This document shows, one piece after another, positions 50,247 through 58,622 of a stretch of 64,000 bases of DNA (position 1 is its first letter; each line of letters starts with the position of its first letter). A program made the position numbers and the translations under genes. Below the pieces are notes generated by a model. The model was given only the letters and a program-made list of their open reading frames with translations. It was not told the DNA's origin and did not search any database. The stretch comes from Curvibacter sp. PD_MW3 (GTDB lineage Bacteria; Pseudomonadota; Gammaproteobacteria; Burkholderiales; Burkholderiaceae_C), in the NCBI GenBank assembly GCA_002633085.1, contig NSIV01000004.1, forward strand, positions 62,001-126,000, written 5' to 3'.

Positions 50247-50369
50247 GAGTTTTCTCTTAAAAGAGGGTTTGTCGGACTCTTTTCCACGGTCGGCGTTCCT
50301 CTGACGGGAATCTCTTAGGTGGGAATTCAAGCTTCGCCGCGGAGTCACGGTAGCGCTGCGAAGCCTGCC

Positions 50370-50398
50370 ATTATACAAAAACTTGCGTTTTAGGCCAA
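50370..50398 (-). promoter_or_regulatory. Promoter of rplM-rpsI
   Basis: Minus-strand TTGGCC (-35, 50393-50398), 17-base spacer, TATAAT (-10, 50370-50375). It lies just past the kinase gene stop and leaves a leader of about 115 bases before rplM, room for the autogenous control known for L13 operons elsewhere. Confidence 0.7.
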
Positions 50399-50407
50399 AT
50401 CCGGGCC

Positions 50408-52051
50408 TCAAGGCCGATTTGCGCCACCCTCCGGGTAGCGCTGGCGGTCTTCAATGCACACCGGTAGCTTCGCGTATTCGGGCTTCTGGCATTCGAGGTG
50501 AATGCACATCGGGCGCGTGATGAAGTTGCTGTCAGCGCACACTTCCGTCGCAGCTGGCGCCGTCTTGGCAGCCGCCTTGCCCGCCGGAACCGGTGTCGCT
50601 TTCTCGACCGGCACCACCTTGTCGTCCGGACGTGCCGCCGCCTCCTTCGCCTTGCGAGTGCCCACCGCCCGGGCTGGTGCAGCAACGGGTGCCGCGGCTG
50701 CAGCCTCCTCGCCCCGCCGGGGCAGGGCCGGACTGACCGCTGGCGCCGGCTCGGGCGCCGCCACCTGGGGTGCCTGAACCGGTCGGCCCTCTCGCCAACC
50801 CCAGTAGGCCAGCCCCATCAAGCCCAGCGCAGCCAGCACCAGCCCGGCCGTCTTCCGGCCCGACCAGCGCCCCTGCGTGGCGGCGCCTCCAGCGGCCGGC
50901 ACACTCAGGGCAGATGGGCGGGTTTCATCATCGCCAAAATCCAGGTCCGGCCGCCCGCCATCCAGCAAGATGTCGTCGCGGGCCTGGGTGACCGGCCACT
51001 CGTCTTCGTTCGCGCCTGCCGGCGACGACGTGGGCAGACCATCCGCCTGGATGTTCATCAGGCCGTCGCCCAGCGCGGCTCGCCAGTCGAAGGTCGACAG
51101 ATGATCGGGCGGCAGCAAGCGCATTTCACCGATCAGCTGCGCCACACTCTGCGGCCGCTGGGACGGCTGGATCGCCAGTGCGTGGTCAATCCCCTGGATG
51201 AACTCAGCCGAGTAGTGCTGGCCGAAATGCGCCTGCACGGTGGCGGCCACGCTGGCCATCGTCGGCAGGTTGTCGCGCACCACCCGAAAGGTGGCAGGCG
51301 GCGGCGGCTCGTTGCGCACGCAGCCATGGACCACGGCCGCCAGCGCGTACAGATCGGACCAGGGGCCCGGCTTCAGGTCCTCGGCCGAGGCGTATTGCTC
51401 GATCGGCGCGTAGTTCACCTTCAGGATGGCGGTGTGCTTGTGCGTCTGGTCGCTGATGGCCCGCCGCGCAGCCCCCAGGTCCAGCAGCACGGGCGGGCCG
51501 ACGTCCTGCAGGAAGATGTTGTCGGGCGAGACATCGCGGTGCACCGTGCCGTGTTCGTGCAGCACTCGCAGCGCCTGCAGAATAGACCACAACACGGTAC
51601 GCAGCCAGGCTTCGGGCGGTGGCTCTGCCATCTGGCTGCGCGCTTGCTTCAGGGTGATGCCGCTGTACAGGGGCATCACCATATAGGCGGTGTGGTTGGC
51701 CTCCCAGAAGCGGTAGACCTTGACCAGGGACGGGTGGTCGAACTGCGCCAGCAGCCGCGCCTCGGCAATGAAGGAGTTCAAACCGGACTGGTAGGTCGGC
51801 TGATCCGTGGTGGAACGCAAGGCCAACGACAGGCCGTCTTGCCGGTTCACCAGCGCCGACGGCATGTACTCTTTGATGGCTACCGGGCGATGCAGGGAAT
51901 GGTCGTAGGCACGGTACACCATGCCAAAGCCCCCCACACCCAGCAGCGCCTGCACCTCGAACTCCGCCAACCGCGTACCGACAGGCAGGGCGTCGACATG
52001 CGCTGGCGGGGTCACAGCAGGGGACAGGGTGGAGGCAGGGGTATCCGTCAT
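50408..52051 (-). CDS. Membrane-anchored serine/threonine protein kinase
   Basis: A 547-residue Hanks-type kinase. Residues about 30-310 hold the kinase domain: Gly-rich loop [18 protein letters not shown]-binding K60 in VAIKEYMP, catalytic loop [10 protein letters not shown] (D173, N178) and DLGAAR in place of DFG. A single transmembrane helix (about 402-418, [18 protein letters not shown]) is followed by a Pro/Ala-rich linker and a short C-terminal region with four cysteines (VCADSNF, MCIHLEC, PVCIEDR), presumably in the periplasm. No phosphatase or FHA gene is adjacent. Partner and signal unknown. Confidence 0.87.
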   Translation of the reverse strand: MTDTPASTLSPAVTPPAHVDALPVGTRLAEFEVQALLGVGGFGMVYRAYDHSLHRPVAIKEYMPSALVNRQDGLSLALRSTTDQPTYQSGLNSFIAEARLLAQFDHPSLVKVYRFWEANHTAYMVMPLYSGITLKQARSQMAEPPPEAWLRTVLWSILQALRVLHEHGTVHRDVSPDNIFLQDVGPPVLLDLGAARRAISDQTHKHTAILKVNYAPIEQYASAEDLKPGPWSDLYALAAVVHGCVRNEPPPPATFRVVRDNLPTMASVAATVQAHFGQHYSAEFIQGIDHALAIQPSQRPQSVAQLIGEMRLLPPDHLSTFDWRAALGDGLMNIQADGLPTSSPAGANEDEWPVTQARDDILLDGGRPDLDFGDDETRPSALSVPAAGGAATQGRWSGRKTAGLVLAALGLMGLAYWGWREGRPVQAPQVAAPEPAPAVSPALPRRGEEAAAAAPVAAPARAVGTRKAKEAAARPDDKVVPVEKATPVPAGKAAAKTAPAATEVCADSNFITRPMCIHLECQKPEYAKLPVCIEDRQRYPEGGANRP

Positions 52052-52134
52052 GCGGCGGATTCTTGCATGGAATCTTGCGTGCCGATTCTGTGAAATACGC
52101 TCTTCGGTCGCCACCCTCGTTACCATTGGCACCT

Positions 52135-53025
52135 ATGTTCAGTTACCGCCACGCCTTCCATGCCGGCAATCATGCCGATGTGCTCAAGCACACCGTGCTC
52201 ATTGCCATGCTTCACCACCTCACCCAAAAGGAGGCGGCCCTGACGGTGCTGGACACCCATGCCGGCGCCGGCCTGTACCGGCTTGACAGCGAGTTCACCG
52301 AAACCAGCGGCGAGGCCGCAGACGGCATCCAGCGGCTGCTGAAACCGACCGAGGGCATGACACTGGCACCGGCCCTGCAGGACTACCTCGACCTGGTGGC
52401 CAGCTTCAACAGCAAGGGCAACTGGCGCATCTACCCCGGCTCGCCCTTCATCATCCAGCGCCTGCTGCGCGGGCACGACAAGCTCAAGCTGTTCGAACTC
52501 CACCCCACCGACACCAAGACATTGATGGCCAATGTGGAGCAGTTGGAAGCCGGCCGCCAGGTGGCAGTGCTGCGTGAAGACGGCTTCGAGGGCATCCGTA
52601 AATTCCTGCCACCGCCTGCGCGCCGTGCCCTGGTGCTGTGTGACCCGAGCTACGAGCTCAAGAATGACTACGCACGCGCAGCGGCCATGGCAACCGAGGC
52701 GCTCAAGCGCTTTCCCACCGGCACCTATGCCATCTGGTACCCCATCATCCCGCGCCCCGAAGCGCACGACCTGCCGCGCAAACTCAAGACCCTGGCCACC
52801 AAGGCCGGCAAGAGCTGGCTCAACGCCACGCTGACGGTCAAGTCCAGCAAGCTCACGACCGACGTCCAGGGGGAAGAAAAACGCCCCGGCCTGCCGGCCA
52901 GCGGCATGTTCATCATCAACCCGCCGCACACGCTCAAGCCCGCTCTGCAGGCGGCGCTGCCGCAAATGGTGACCCTGCTGACGCAGGACCGCCACGCCGC
53001 CTTCACGCTCGACGCCGGGGGTTAA
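52135..53025 (+). CDS. rlmJ: 23S rRNA (adenine(2030)-N6)-methyltransferase RlmJ
   Basis: A 296-residue SAM-dependent methyltransferase beginning MFSYRHAFHAGNHADVLKHT, the RlmJ signature. It also has LDTHAGAGLYRLDSE and the catalytic motif as CDPSYELKNDY (DPxY type). It methylates A2030 of 23S rRNA. ATG 52135 is the family start; upstream sequence overlaps the divergent kinase gene. The gene ends just before the paa operator. Confidence 0.94.
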   Translation: MFSYRHAFHAGNHADVLKHTVLIAMLHHLTQKEAALTVLDTHAGAGLYRLDSEFTETSGEAADGIQRLLKPTEGMTLAPALQDYLDLVASFNSKGNWRIYPGSPFIIQRLLRGHDKLKLFELHPTDTKTLMANVEQLEAGRQVAVLREDGFEGIRKFLPPPARRALVLCDPSYELKNDYARAAAMATEALKRFPTGTYAIWYPIIPRPEAHDLPRKLKTLATKAGKSWLNATLTVKSSKLTTDVQGEEKRPGLPASGMFIINPPHTLKPALQAALPQMVTLLTQDRHAAFTLDAGG

Positions 53026-53034
53026 CCCCAATCG

Positions 53035-53071
53035 AATTAACCGACCGGTCGGTCGGTTAATTGACTATACT
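53035..53071 (+). promoter_or_regulatory. Putative PaaR operator and promoter of paaABCDE
   Basis: AATTAACCGACC-GGTC-GGTCGGTTAATT gives perfect 12-base arms (53035-53062) with a 4-base centre. It is followed by -10 TATACT (53066-53071), so a bound repressor would cover the -35 and spacer. The arms match the site upstream of paaG. Confidence 0.85.
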
Positions 53072-53118
53072 GCCCCTCAACCGGCGCCCAAGGATTCGGC
53101 GCGCCGCAGGAGACCGGC

Positions 53119-54126
53119 ATGTACACGCAAGCGCTCGACCTACCCGACAACGCGGCCGCCAAGGTGGCCGCCCCGGCCAGCCATGAGGCCGGCCCCATGG
53201 CCCGCTTCGAGGCCTGCATCGATGCCGACGGCCGCATCGAACCGCAGGACTGGATGCCCGAGGCCTACCGCAAGACCCTGGTGCGCCAGATCAGCCAGCA
53301 CGCGCACAGCGAGATCATCGGCATGCAGCCCGAAGGCAACTGGATCTCGCGCGCACCCTCGCTCAAGCGCAAGGCGATCCTGATCGCCAAGGTGCAGGAC
53401 GAGGGCGGCCACGGCCTCTACCTCTACAGCGCGGCCGAGACGCTGGGCACATCGCGTGACCAGCTGCTCGACGGCCTGCACACCGGGCGCGCCAAGTACA
53501 GCTCGATCTTCAACTACCCGACGCTGAACTGGGCCGACGTCGGCGTCATCGGCTGGCTGGTCGACGGCGCGGCCATCATGAACCAGATCCCCCTGTGTCG
53601 CTGCTCCTACGGCCCTTATGCGCGCGCCATGATCCGCATCTGCAAGGAAGAAAGCTTCCACCAGCGCCAGGGCTACGAGGCCCTGCTGACCATGATGCAG
53701 GGCACACACGCGCAGCGCGCCCTGGTGCAGGACGCGGTGAACCGCTGGTGGTGGCCGGTGCTGGCCATGTTCGGCCCGCCCGATGCCGACAGCCTGCACA
53801 GCGGCCAAAGCATGCGCTGGGGCATCAAGCGCATCAGCAACGACGACCTGCGCCAGCGTTTCGTCGACGCCACCGTACCGCAAGCCAAGGTGCTGGGCGT
53901 CACGCTGCCCGACCCCGACTTGGTGTGGAATGAAGAACGCCAGCACCACGACTACGGCGCCATCGACTGGGACGAGTTCTGGGCCACGGTCAACGGCAAC
54001 GGCCCCTGCAACCGCGAACGCCTGTCCACCCGGGTGAAAGCCCACAACGACGGCCAGTGGGTGCGCGACGCCGCCCTGGCCCACGCCGAGAAACAACAAC
54101 GCCGCGCCATGAAGGAGGCCGCATGA
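53119..54126 (+). CDS. paaA: 1,2-phenylacetyl-CoA epoxidase, catalytic subunit PaaA
   Basis: A 335-residue ferritin-like diiron protein with iron-ligand motifs [30 protein letters not shown] and [19 protein letters not shown]. It epoxidises the aromatic ring of phenylacetyl-CoA. An AGGAG-type site precedes ATG 53119. Its stop overlaps the paaB start. Confidence 0.97.
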   Translation: MYTQALDLPDNAAAKVAAPASHEAGPMARFEACIDADGRIEPQDWMPEAYRKTLVRQISQHAHSEIIGMQPEGNWISRAPSLKRKAILIAKVQDEGGHGLYLYSAAETLGTSRDQLLDGLHTGRAKYSSIFNYPTLNWADVGVIGWLVDGAAIMNQIPLCRCSYGPYARAMIRICKEESFHQRQGYEALLTMMQGTHAQRALVQDAVNRWWWPVLAMFGPPDADSLHSGQSMRWGIKRISNDDLRQRFVDATVPQAKVLGVTLPDPDLVWNEERQHHDYGAIDWDEFWATVNGNGPCNRERLSTRVKAHNDGQWVRDAALAHAEKQQRRAMKEAA

Positions 54127-54416
54127 GCACCACACAAAAAGAATGGCCCTTGTGGGAAGTTTTCATCCGCAGCAAGCAGGGCCTGGAGCACAAACACTGC
54201 GGCAGCCTGCACGCCGTGGACGCCGCACAGGCGTTGCAGATGGCGCGCGATGTCTACACGCGGCGCCAGGAAGGCGTGAGCATCTGGGTTGTGCCGTCCA
54301 ACGCCATCACCGCCAGTGCGCCGGATGACAAGGGCGAACTGTTCGACCCCTCGGGTGACAAGATCTACCGCCACCCGACCTTCTACCGCATCCCCGACGA
54401 AGTGGGCCACATGTGA
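54123..54416 (+). CDS. paaB: 1,2-phenylacetyl-CoA epoxidase subunit PaaB
   Basis: A 97-residue subunit: [40 protein letters not shown], and [12 protein letters not shown]. PaaB bridges PaaAC heterodimers. ATG 54123 overlaps the paaA stop by four bases (ATGA). Confidence 0.96.
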   Translation: MSTTQKEWPLWEVFIRSKQGLEHKHCGSLHAVDAAQALQMARDVYTRRQEGVSIWVVPSNAITASAPDDKGELFDPSGDKIYRHPTFYRIPDEVGHM

Positions 54417-55231
54417 TGAAAGCCCCCGTCGACTACCTGCTGCAACTGGCCGACAGCGCGCTCATTCTCGGCCAGCGCAACGCCGAATGGTGCGGCCACG
54501 CACCGGTGCTGGAGGAAGACATGGCGATGGCCAACGTCAGCCTCGACCTGATTGGCCAGGCGCGCCTGCTCTACCAGCATGCAGCCACGCTGCTGAACGC
54601 AGATGCGGGCGATGCCGCCAACGAGGTCACCGAAGACCGCCTGGCCTACTTCCGCGACGTGCCCGAGTTCCGCAACTACACCCTGCTGGAGCTGCCGCAC
54701 TTTCCCAGCCGCACCGGCCTGCTGGCGCCCAGCGCCGCGGCGGAACGCGACTTCGCCACCACCATCGTGCGCAACTTCCTCTACAGCGCTTTCATGGCGC
54801 TGCTGTGGGAAGCGCTACAAGCGTCGAAAGACGACGAACTGGCAGCGATTGCCGCCAAGTCGCTGAAGGAAACACGCTACCACCTGCGCCACAGCCGCGA
54901 CTGGCTGGTGCGCCTGGGCGACGGCAGCGAGGAATCGCATCAGCGCATGCAGTCGGCGCTGACCCACTTGATGCCCTACACGCAGGAGTTCTGGTTCGCC
55001 TCGGTGGCGGAAAGCGCCGCTGCCGCGCAAGGCAGCGGCGTGCTGCCCACCACCCTGCAGGCCGACTGGGATGCGCTGGTGGACGCCGCCCTGCAGGAAG
55101 CCACGCTGCAGCGCCCCGCCGCCGCCGGCTTTGTGACGCAAGGCAAGTGCGGCCGCCATTCCGAACACCTGGACTATGTGCTGGGCGAAATGCAGGGCCT
55201 GGCGCGCCAGCACCCCGGAGCCAGTTGGTGA
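54416..55231 (+). CDS. paaC: 1,2-phenylacetyl-CoA epoxidase subunit PaaC
   Basis: A 271-residue ferritin-like structural subunit that partners PaaA: LLQLADSALILGQRNAEWCG, EDMAMANVSLDLIGQARLLY and GKCGRHSEHLDYVLGEMQ. ATG 54416 shares a base with the paaB stop (TGATG); an in-frame GTG three bases earlier is also possible. Confidence 0.95.
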   Translation: MKAPVDYLLQLADSALILGQRNAEWCGHAPVLEEDMAMANVSLDLIGQARLLYQHAATLLNADAGDAANEVTEDRLAYFRDVPEFRNYTLLELPHFPSRTGLLAPSAAAERDFATTIVRNFLYSAFMALLWEALQASKDDELAAIAAKSLKETRYHLRHSRDWLVRLGDGSEESHQRMQSALTHLMPYTQEFWFASVAESAAAAQGSGVLPTTLQADWDALVDAALQEATLQRPAAAGFVTQGKCGRHSEHLDYVLGEMQGLARQHPGASW

Positions 55232-55767
55232 ACCGGCAACAGATCGAAGCCTTGCTGGACGGGATTCCCGACCCGGAGATTCCGGTGGTCAGCATCCGCG
55301 AACTCGGCATGCTGCGCGACATCCGTGTGCATGGCGACGAGGTCGAGATCGTCATCACGCCGACCTACAGCGGCTGCCCGGCGATGGAGCAGATCGAGGC
55401 TGACATCCGCGCCGCGCTGGCGGCGCATCCGGTGCGCACCCGCATCACGCGCCAGCTGGCGCCGGCTTGGAGCACCGACTGGATCGGCCCGGAAGCGCGC
55501 GAGAAGCTGCGCCGCTACGGCATCGCACCGCCGCAAGGTGCGGCCGCAACCGAGCAGGTGATTCGCTTTGCCCCCAGATTCGCTCCTAAAAAAGGAGCGG
55601 CTCACGCAGATTTGACGGCACCAGATGGCCAAAATCATTCCATAAGTTGCCCGCATTGCGGATCCACCCACACCTCTGAGAGTTCGCACTTCGGCTCCAC
55701 CGCCTGCAAGTCACTGTGGCGCTGCCTGGACTGCCGCGAGCCGTTCGACTATTTCAAGCCCTACTGA
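55228..55767 (+). CDS. paaD: PaaD, iron-sulfur maturation protein of the phenylacetyl-CoA epoxidase
   Basis: A 179-residue protein with an N-terminal MIP18/DUF59 domain (LLDGIPDPEIPVVSIRELGM, TPTYSGCPAMEQIEADI) and a C-terminal zinc-binding domain (CPHCGSTHTSESS, ACKSLWRCLDCREPF, ending DYFKPY). It starts with GTG overlapping the paaC stop (GTGA). The linker between the domains, about residues 118-136 (APKKGAAHADLTAPDGQN), is encoded by a small dispersed repeat. PaaD is thought to help assemble the cluster of PaaE. Confidence 0.93.
   Translation: MNRQQIEALLDGIPDPEIPVVSIRELGMLRDIRVHGDEVEIVITPTYSGCPAMEQIEADIRAALAAHPVRTRITRQLAPAWSTDWIGPEAREKLRRYGIAPPQGAAATEQVIRFAPRFAPKKGAAHADLTAPDGQNHSISCPHCGSTHTSESSHFGSTACKSLWRCLDCREPFDYFKPY
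55579..55635 (+). repeat. Mini-repeat, family 2-like, inside the paaD coding sequence
   Basis: GCTCCT-N5-AGGAGC hairpin (55582-55598) followed by GGCTCACGCAGATTTGACGG, then CCAGATGGCCAAAAT. The layout (AT-centred hairpin, TGCGC-like block, GGCC-A-ATT end) matches the intergenic copies. It is read in frame without a stop codon. Confidence 0.55.
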
Positions 55768-55777
55768 GCCGAGCACC

Positions 55778-56872
55778 ATGTCGACACCCCACTTCCACGA
55801 ACTGTTCGTCAAGCAGATCACGCCGCAGGCCGCCGGCGCGGTGGCCGTGACGCTGGCCATCCCGCCCGAGCTGCGCGATGCCTACGCCTTCCAGCCCGGC
55901 CAGTTCCTGACGCTGCGCGCCAACATCCAGGGTGAGGCCGTGCGGCGCAGCTACTCGATCTGCAGCAGCACGCAGCAGCTCACGCGGGCACAGGAGATCG
56001 AGGTCGGCATCAAGCCGGTGGCCGGCGGTCTGTTCTCCAACTGGGCGACCACGCAACTGCAAGCCGGCGACACGCTCGACGTCATGCCGCCCGACGGCCG
56101 CTTCACCTCACACCTGGCCCCTGGCGCTGCCGTGCACCGCGTCGGCTTTGCCGCCGGCTCGGGCATCACGCCGTTGCTCTCGCTGATTGCCAGCACGCTG
56201 GAAAACGAACCGGATTCGCGCTTCACCCTGGTCTACGGCAACCAGCGCGTTGACAGCATCCTGTTCAACGAACGCCTGCAGGACCTGAAGGACCGCTACC
56301 CGGCGCGCCTGTCGCTGATCCACCTGCTGTCGCGCCAGGCGCAGGACGTGGCGCTGCTCAATGGCCGCATCGATGGCCCCAAGGTCACGGAACTGGTGAA
56401 CACGCTGATTCCAATCAGCAGCATCGACGAAGCCTTCATCTGCGGCCCCGAGGGCATGATCGAAGCCACCGAGCAGGCCCTGCTGGCGGCCGGTCTGGAC
56501 AAGGGCCGCCTCCGCACCGAGCGCTTTGCCACCGCCGGCAGCCCCGTGCAAGCAGCGCGCACCACGGCGACGAGCAAGGCGGGCACGGCAGCGCCGATCG
56601 CGCTTGACGTGGTGGTGGACGGCAAGACCCACCACCTGGGCATGGGCAAGCAGGACAAGCTGCTGGATGTGGCGCTGGCCGCCGGCCTGGACCTGCCCTA
56701 CTCGTGCAAGGGGGGGGTGTGCTGCACCTGCCGCGCCCGCGTGATCGAAGGCCGGGTCGAGATGGAGAAGAACTTCACGCTCGAGCCCTGGGAGATCGAC
56801 AAGGGCTTCGTGCTGACCTGCCAGGCCCGCGCGCTCACGCCCAAGGTGGTGGTGAGCTACGACGAGCGCTGA
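55778..56872 (+). CDS. paaE: 1,2-phenylacetyl-CoA epoxidase reductase subunit PaaE
   Basis: A 364-residue electron-transfer protein. FAD domain with RRSYSICSS, NAD(P)-binding region (GFAAGSGITPLLSLIASTLE, LVYGNQRVDSILF, FICGPEGMIEATEQAL), and a C-terminal plant-type 2Fe-2S ferredoxin domain with cysteines in PYSCKGGVCCTCRARV and LTCQA. It passes electrons from NADPH to the PaaA diiron centre. Last gene of paaABCDE. Confidence 0.96.
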   Translation: MSTPHFHELFVKQITPQAAGAVAVTLAIPPELRDAYAFQPGQFLTLRANIQGEAVRRSYSICSSTQQLTRAQEIEVGIKPVAGGLFSNWATTQLQAGDTLDVMPPDGRFTSHLAPGAAVHRVGFAAGSGITPLLSLIASTLENEPDSRFTLVYGNQRVDSILFNERLQDLKDRYPARLSLIHLLSRQAQDVALLNGRIDGPKVTELVNTLIPISSIDEAFICGPEGMIEATEQALLAAGLDKGRLRTERFATAGSPVQAARTTATSKAGTAAPIALDVVVDGKTHHLGMGKQDKLLDVALAAGLDLPYSCKGGVCCTCRARVIEGRVEMEKNFTLEPWEIDKGFVLTCQARALTPKVVVSYDER

Positions 56873-56881
56873 AGAAGCCGC

Positions 56882-57721
56882 TCAGAGCCCGAGGCGTCGG
56901 CAGAGCTCCAACGTCGTGGCGCTCTGGTTCATGCTGTAGAAGTGCAGCGCCGGTGCACCGCCGGCTCGCAACTGTTCGCACAGATCACTCACCACATCCA
57001 GACCGAAGGCGCGGATACTGGCGGTGTCGTCGCCGAAGCCTTGCAAGCGCAGGCGGATCCAGCGCGGAATCTCAGCGCCGCAGGCGTCGGAAAACCGCAT
57101 CAACTGGGTCGAACTGGTGATGGGCATGATGCCCGGCACCACCGGCACCGTCACACCCAGTGCATCGGCCTCTTCCACGAAACGGAAGTAGGCATCGGCG
57201 TTGTAGAAGTACTGCGTGATGGCCGAATCGGCGCCAGCCTTCACCTTGGTCACAAAGGCCTGCAGGTCGGCCGCCGGCGACTTGGCCTGCGGGTGCACTT
57301 CCGGGTAGGCCGCGACCTCGATGTGGAAATCGTCGCCGGTCTCGGCACGGATGAAGGCCACCAGATCGCTGGCGTACTGGAACTCGCCGCCCATGCCGTA
57401 GCCACTGGGCAGGTCGCCGCGCAGCGTGACCAGGCGCTTGACGCCCATGGCCTTGAGCGTGGCCAGGTTCTCGCGCATGGTGGCGCGGGTGGCGCCGATG
57501 CAGGAGATGTGCGAGGCGGCGTCCATGCCTTCGGCCAGGATCTCGCGCACGGCAGCGAAGGTGCCTTCCTGGGTGGAGCCACCGGCGCCGTAGGTCACCG
57601 AGCAGAACTCGGGTTTCAGCGCGTAGAGCTGCTGGCGCACGGCGCGCAGCTTCTCCACGCCCTCGGGCGTCTTGGGCGGAAAGAATTCAATGCTGAGGGG
57701 AAGTCGGGTCGGCTCGGTCAT
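56882..57721 (-). CDS. metF: 5,10-methylenetetrahydrofolate reductase
   Basis: A 279-residue FAD enzyme with a TIM barrel: SIEFFPPKTPEGVEKLRA, SVTYGAGGSTQEGTFA, LVTLRGDLPSGYG, EVAAYPEVHPQAKS, DSAITQYFYNADAYFRF and PGIMPITS. It makes 5-methyl-THF for methionine synthesis. It is the last gene of the leftward ahcY-tlyA-metF set, consistent with a shared role in the methyl cycle. It converges on paaE with nine bases between. Confidence 0.96.
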   Translation of the reverse strand: MTEPTRLPLSIEFFPPKTPEGVEKLRAVRQQLYALKPEFCSVTYGAGGSTQEGTFAAVREILAEGMDAASHISCIGATRATMRENLATLKAMGVKRLVTLRGDLPSGYGMGGEFQYASDLVAFIRAETGDDFHIEVAAYPEVHPQAKSPAADLQAFVTKVKAGADSAITQYFYNADAYFRFVEEADALGVTVPVVPGIMPITSSTQLMRFSDACGAEIPRWIRLRLQGFGDDTASIRAFGLDVVSDLCEQLRAGGAPALHFYSMNQSATTLELCRRLGL

Positions 57722-57738
57722 GAGGGCCTTCCTTGAAT

Positions 57739-58497
57739 CTATTTGGTCGCGTGAATGAAGAACTCGCGGTTGCCGTCGCCGCCCTCGATGGGCGAGTCGA
57801 ACCAGTCCCGCACCGTCAAGTCCAGGGCTTCGCAGGCATCACGCAGGCGCTGCTCGATGAAGGGATAGAGCGATTCGTCGCGCACGATGCCGCCCTTGCC
57901 GACCTGGCCGGGCTGCAACTCGAACTGCGGCTTGACCAGCATCAGCAGGTGGCCGCCGTCTTTGAGCAGCGGCACGATGGCCGGCAACACCAGCGTCTGC
58001 GAGATGAAGGACAGGTCACCCACCAGCAGGTCGAAGCCGGCCTCGAACAGCTCATCGCCTTCGAGCGCATCGGCAATCGCCTCGGCATCGCGCGCGTTGA
58101 CCTTCTCGATGCACAGCACACGCGCGTCATCGCGCAGGCTCGGGTGCAACTGCGCTGACCCGACATCGATCCCCACCACGCGAGCCGCGCCATGCTGCAA
58201 CAGGCAATCGGTGAAGCCACCGGTGGACTGGCCGACATCGAGGCACATCAACCCCTGCACCGGCAAGCCGATGTGCTTGAGCGCCGCTTCGAGCTTCAAG
58301 CCGCCACGCGAGACGTAGCGCGCTTCCGAATCGTCGAGCAGACGCACCTGCGCCTCGTCCGGCACCTCGTCACCATTTTTGGCGACGCGCTTCCACACCT
58401 CGCCTTGCAGCCACTCCACGCCATCCGCAATCAGGCGCTGGGCCTGGGAGCGGGTGCTGGCAAGGTGCCGATGAACGAGAAGTTGGTCAATGCGCAT
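57739..58497 (-). CDS. TlyA/FtsJ-like RNA methyltransferase with S4 domain
   Basis: A 252-residue protein with an N-terminal S4 RNA-binding domain (MRIDQLLVHRHLASTRSQAQ) and a Rossmann methyltransferase domain: GLMCLDVGQSTGGFTDCLLQ, VVGIDVGSAQL, FDLLVGDLSFIS and LLMLVKPQFELQ. TlyA in mycobacteria 2'-O-methylates 16S and 23S rRNA; this homologue's site is unknown. It lies between ahcY and metF, so its SAM use may be coordinated with SAH recycling. A repeat element separates it from ahcY. Confidence 0.88.
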   Translation of the reverse strand: MRIDQLLVHRHLASTRSQAQRLIADGVEWLQGEVWKRVAKNGDEVPDEAQVRLLDDSEARYVSRGGLKLEAALKHIGLPVQGLMCLDVGQSTGGFTDCLLQHGAARVVGIDVGSAQLHPSLRDDARVLCIEKVNARDAEAIADALEGDELFEAGFDLLVGDLSFISQTLVLPAIVPLLKDGGHLLMLVKPQFELQPGQVGKGGIVRDESLYPFIEQRLRDACEALDLTVRDWFDSPIEGGDGNREFFIHATK

Positions 58498-58546
58498 AGG
58501 TCAAGAAGAAAGAAGCAGAGTGGCATGCCCACCCCAGCCGGGGGAC

Positions 58547-58620
58547 ACCGCGGAACCGGCTTGGCCGGGCCGCTGGTGTCGCTCCCTTGAGGGGGAGGCG
58601 CCGCAGACGCACGGGGGGGC
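58547..58620 (+). repeat. REP-like repeat, family 1, copy 3
   Basis: Between ahcY and the tlyA-like gene: CGCGGAACCGGC, GCCGGGCCGCTG, CTCCCTTGAGGGGGAG, then GGCGCCGCAGACGCACG. It is more diverged than copies 1 and 2 but keeps the order and orientation. Confidence 0.65.
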
Positions 58621-58622
58621 TA

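Noticed and set aside
54289..55227. Upstream extension of the paaD reading frame
   Set aside because: It runs out of frame through paaB and paaC with shadow-like composition; the GTG at 55228 overlapping the paaC stop fits PaaD.
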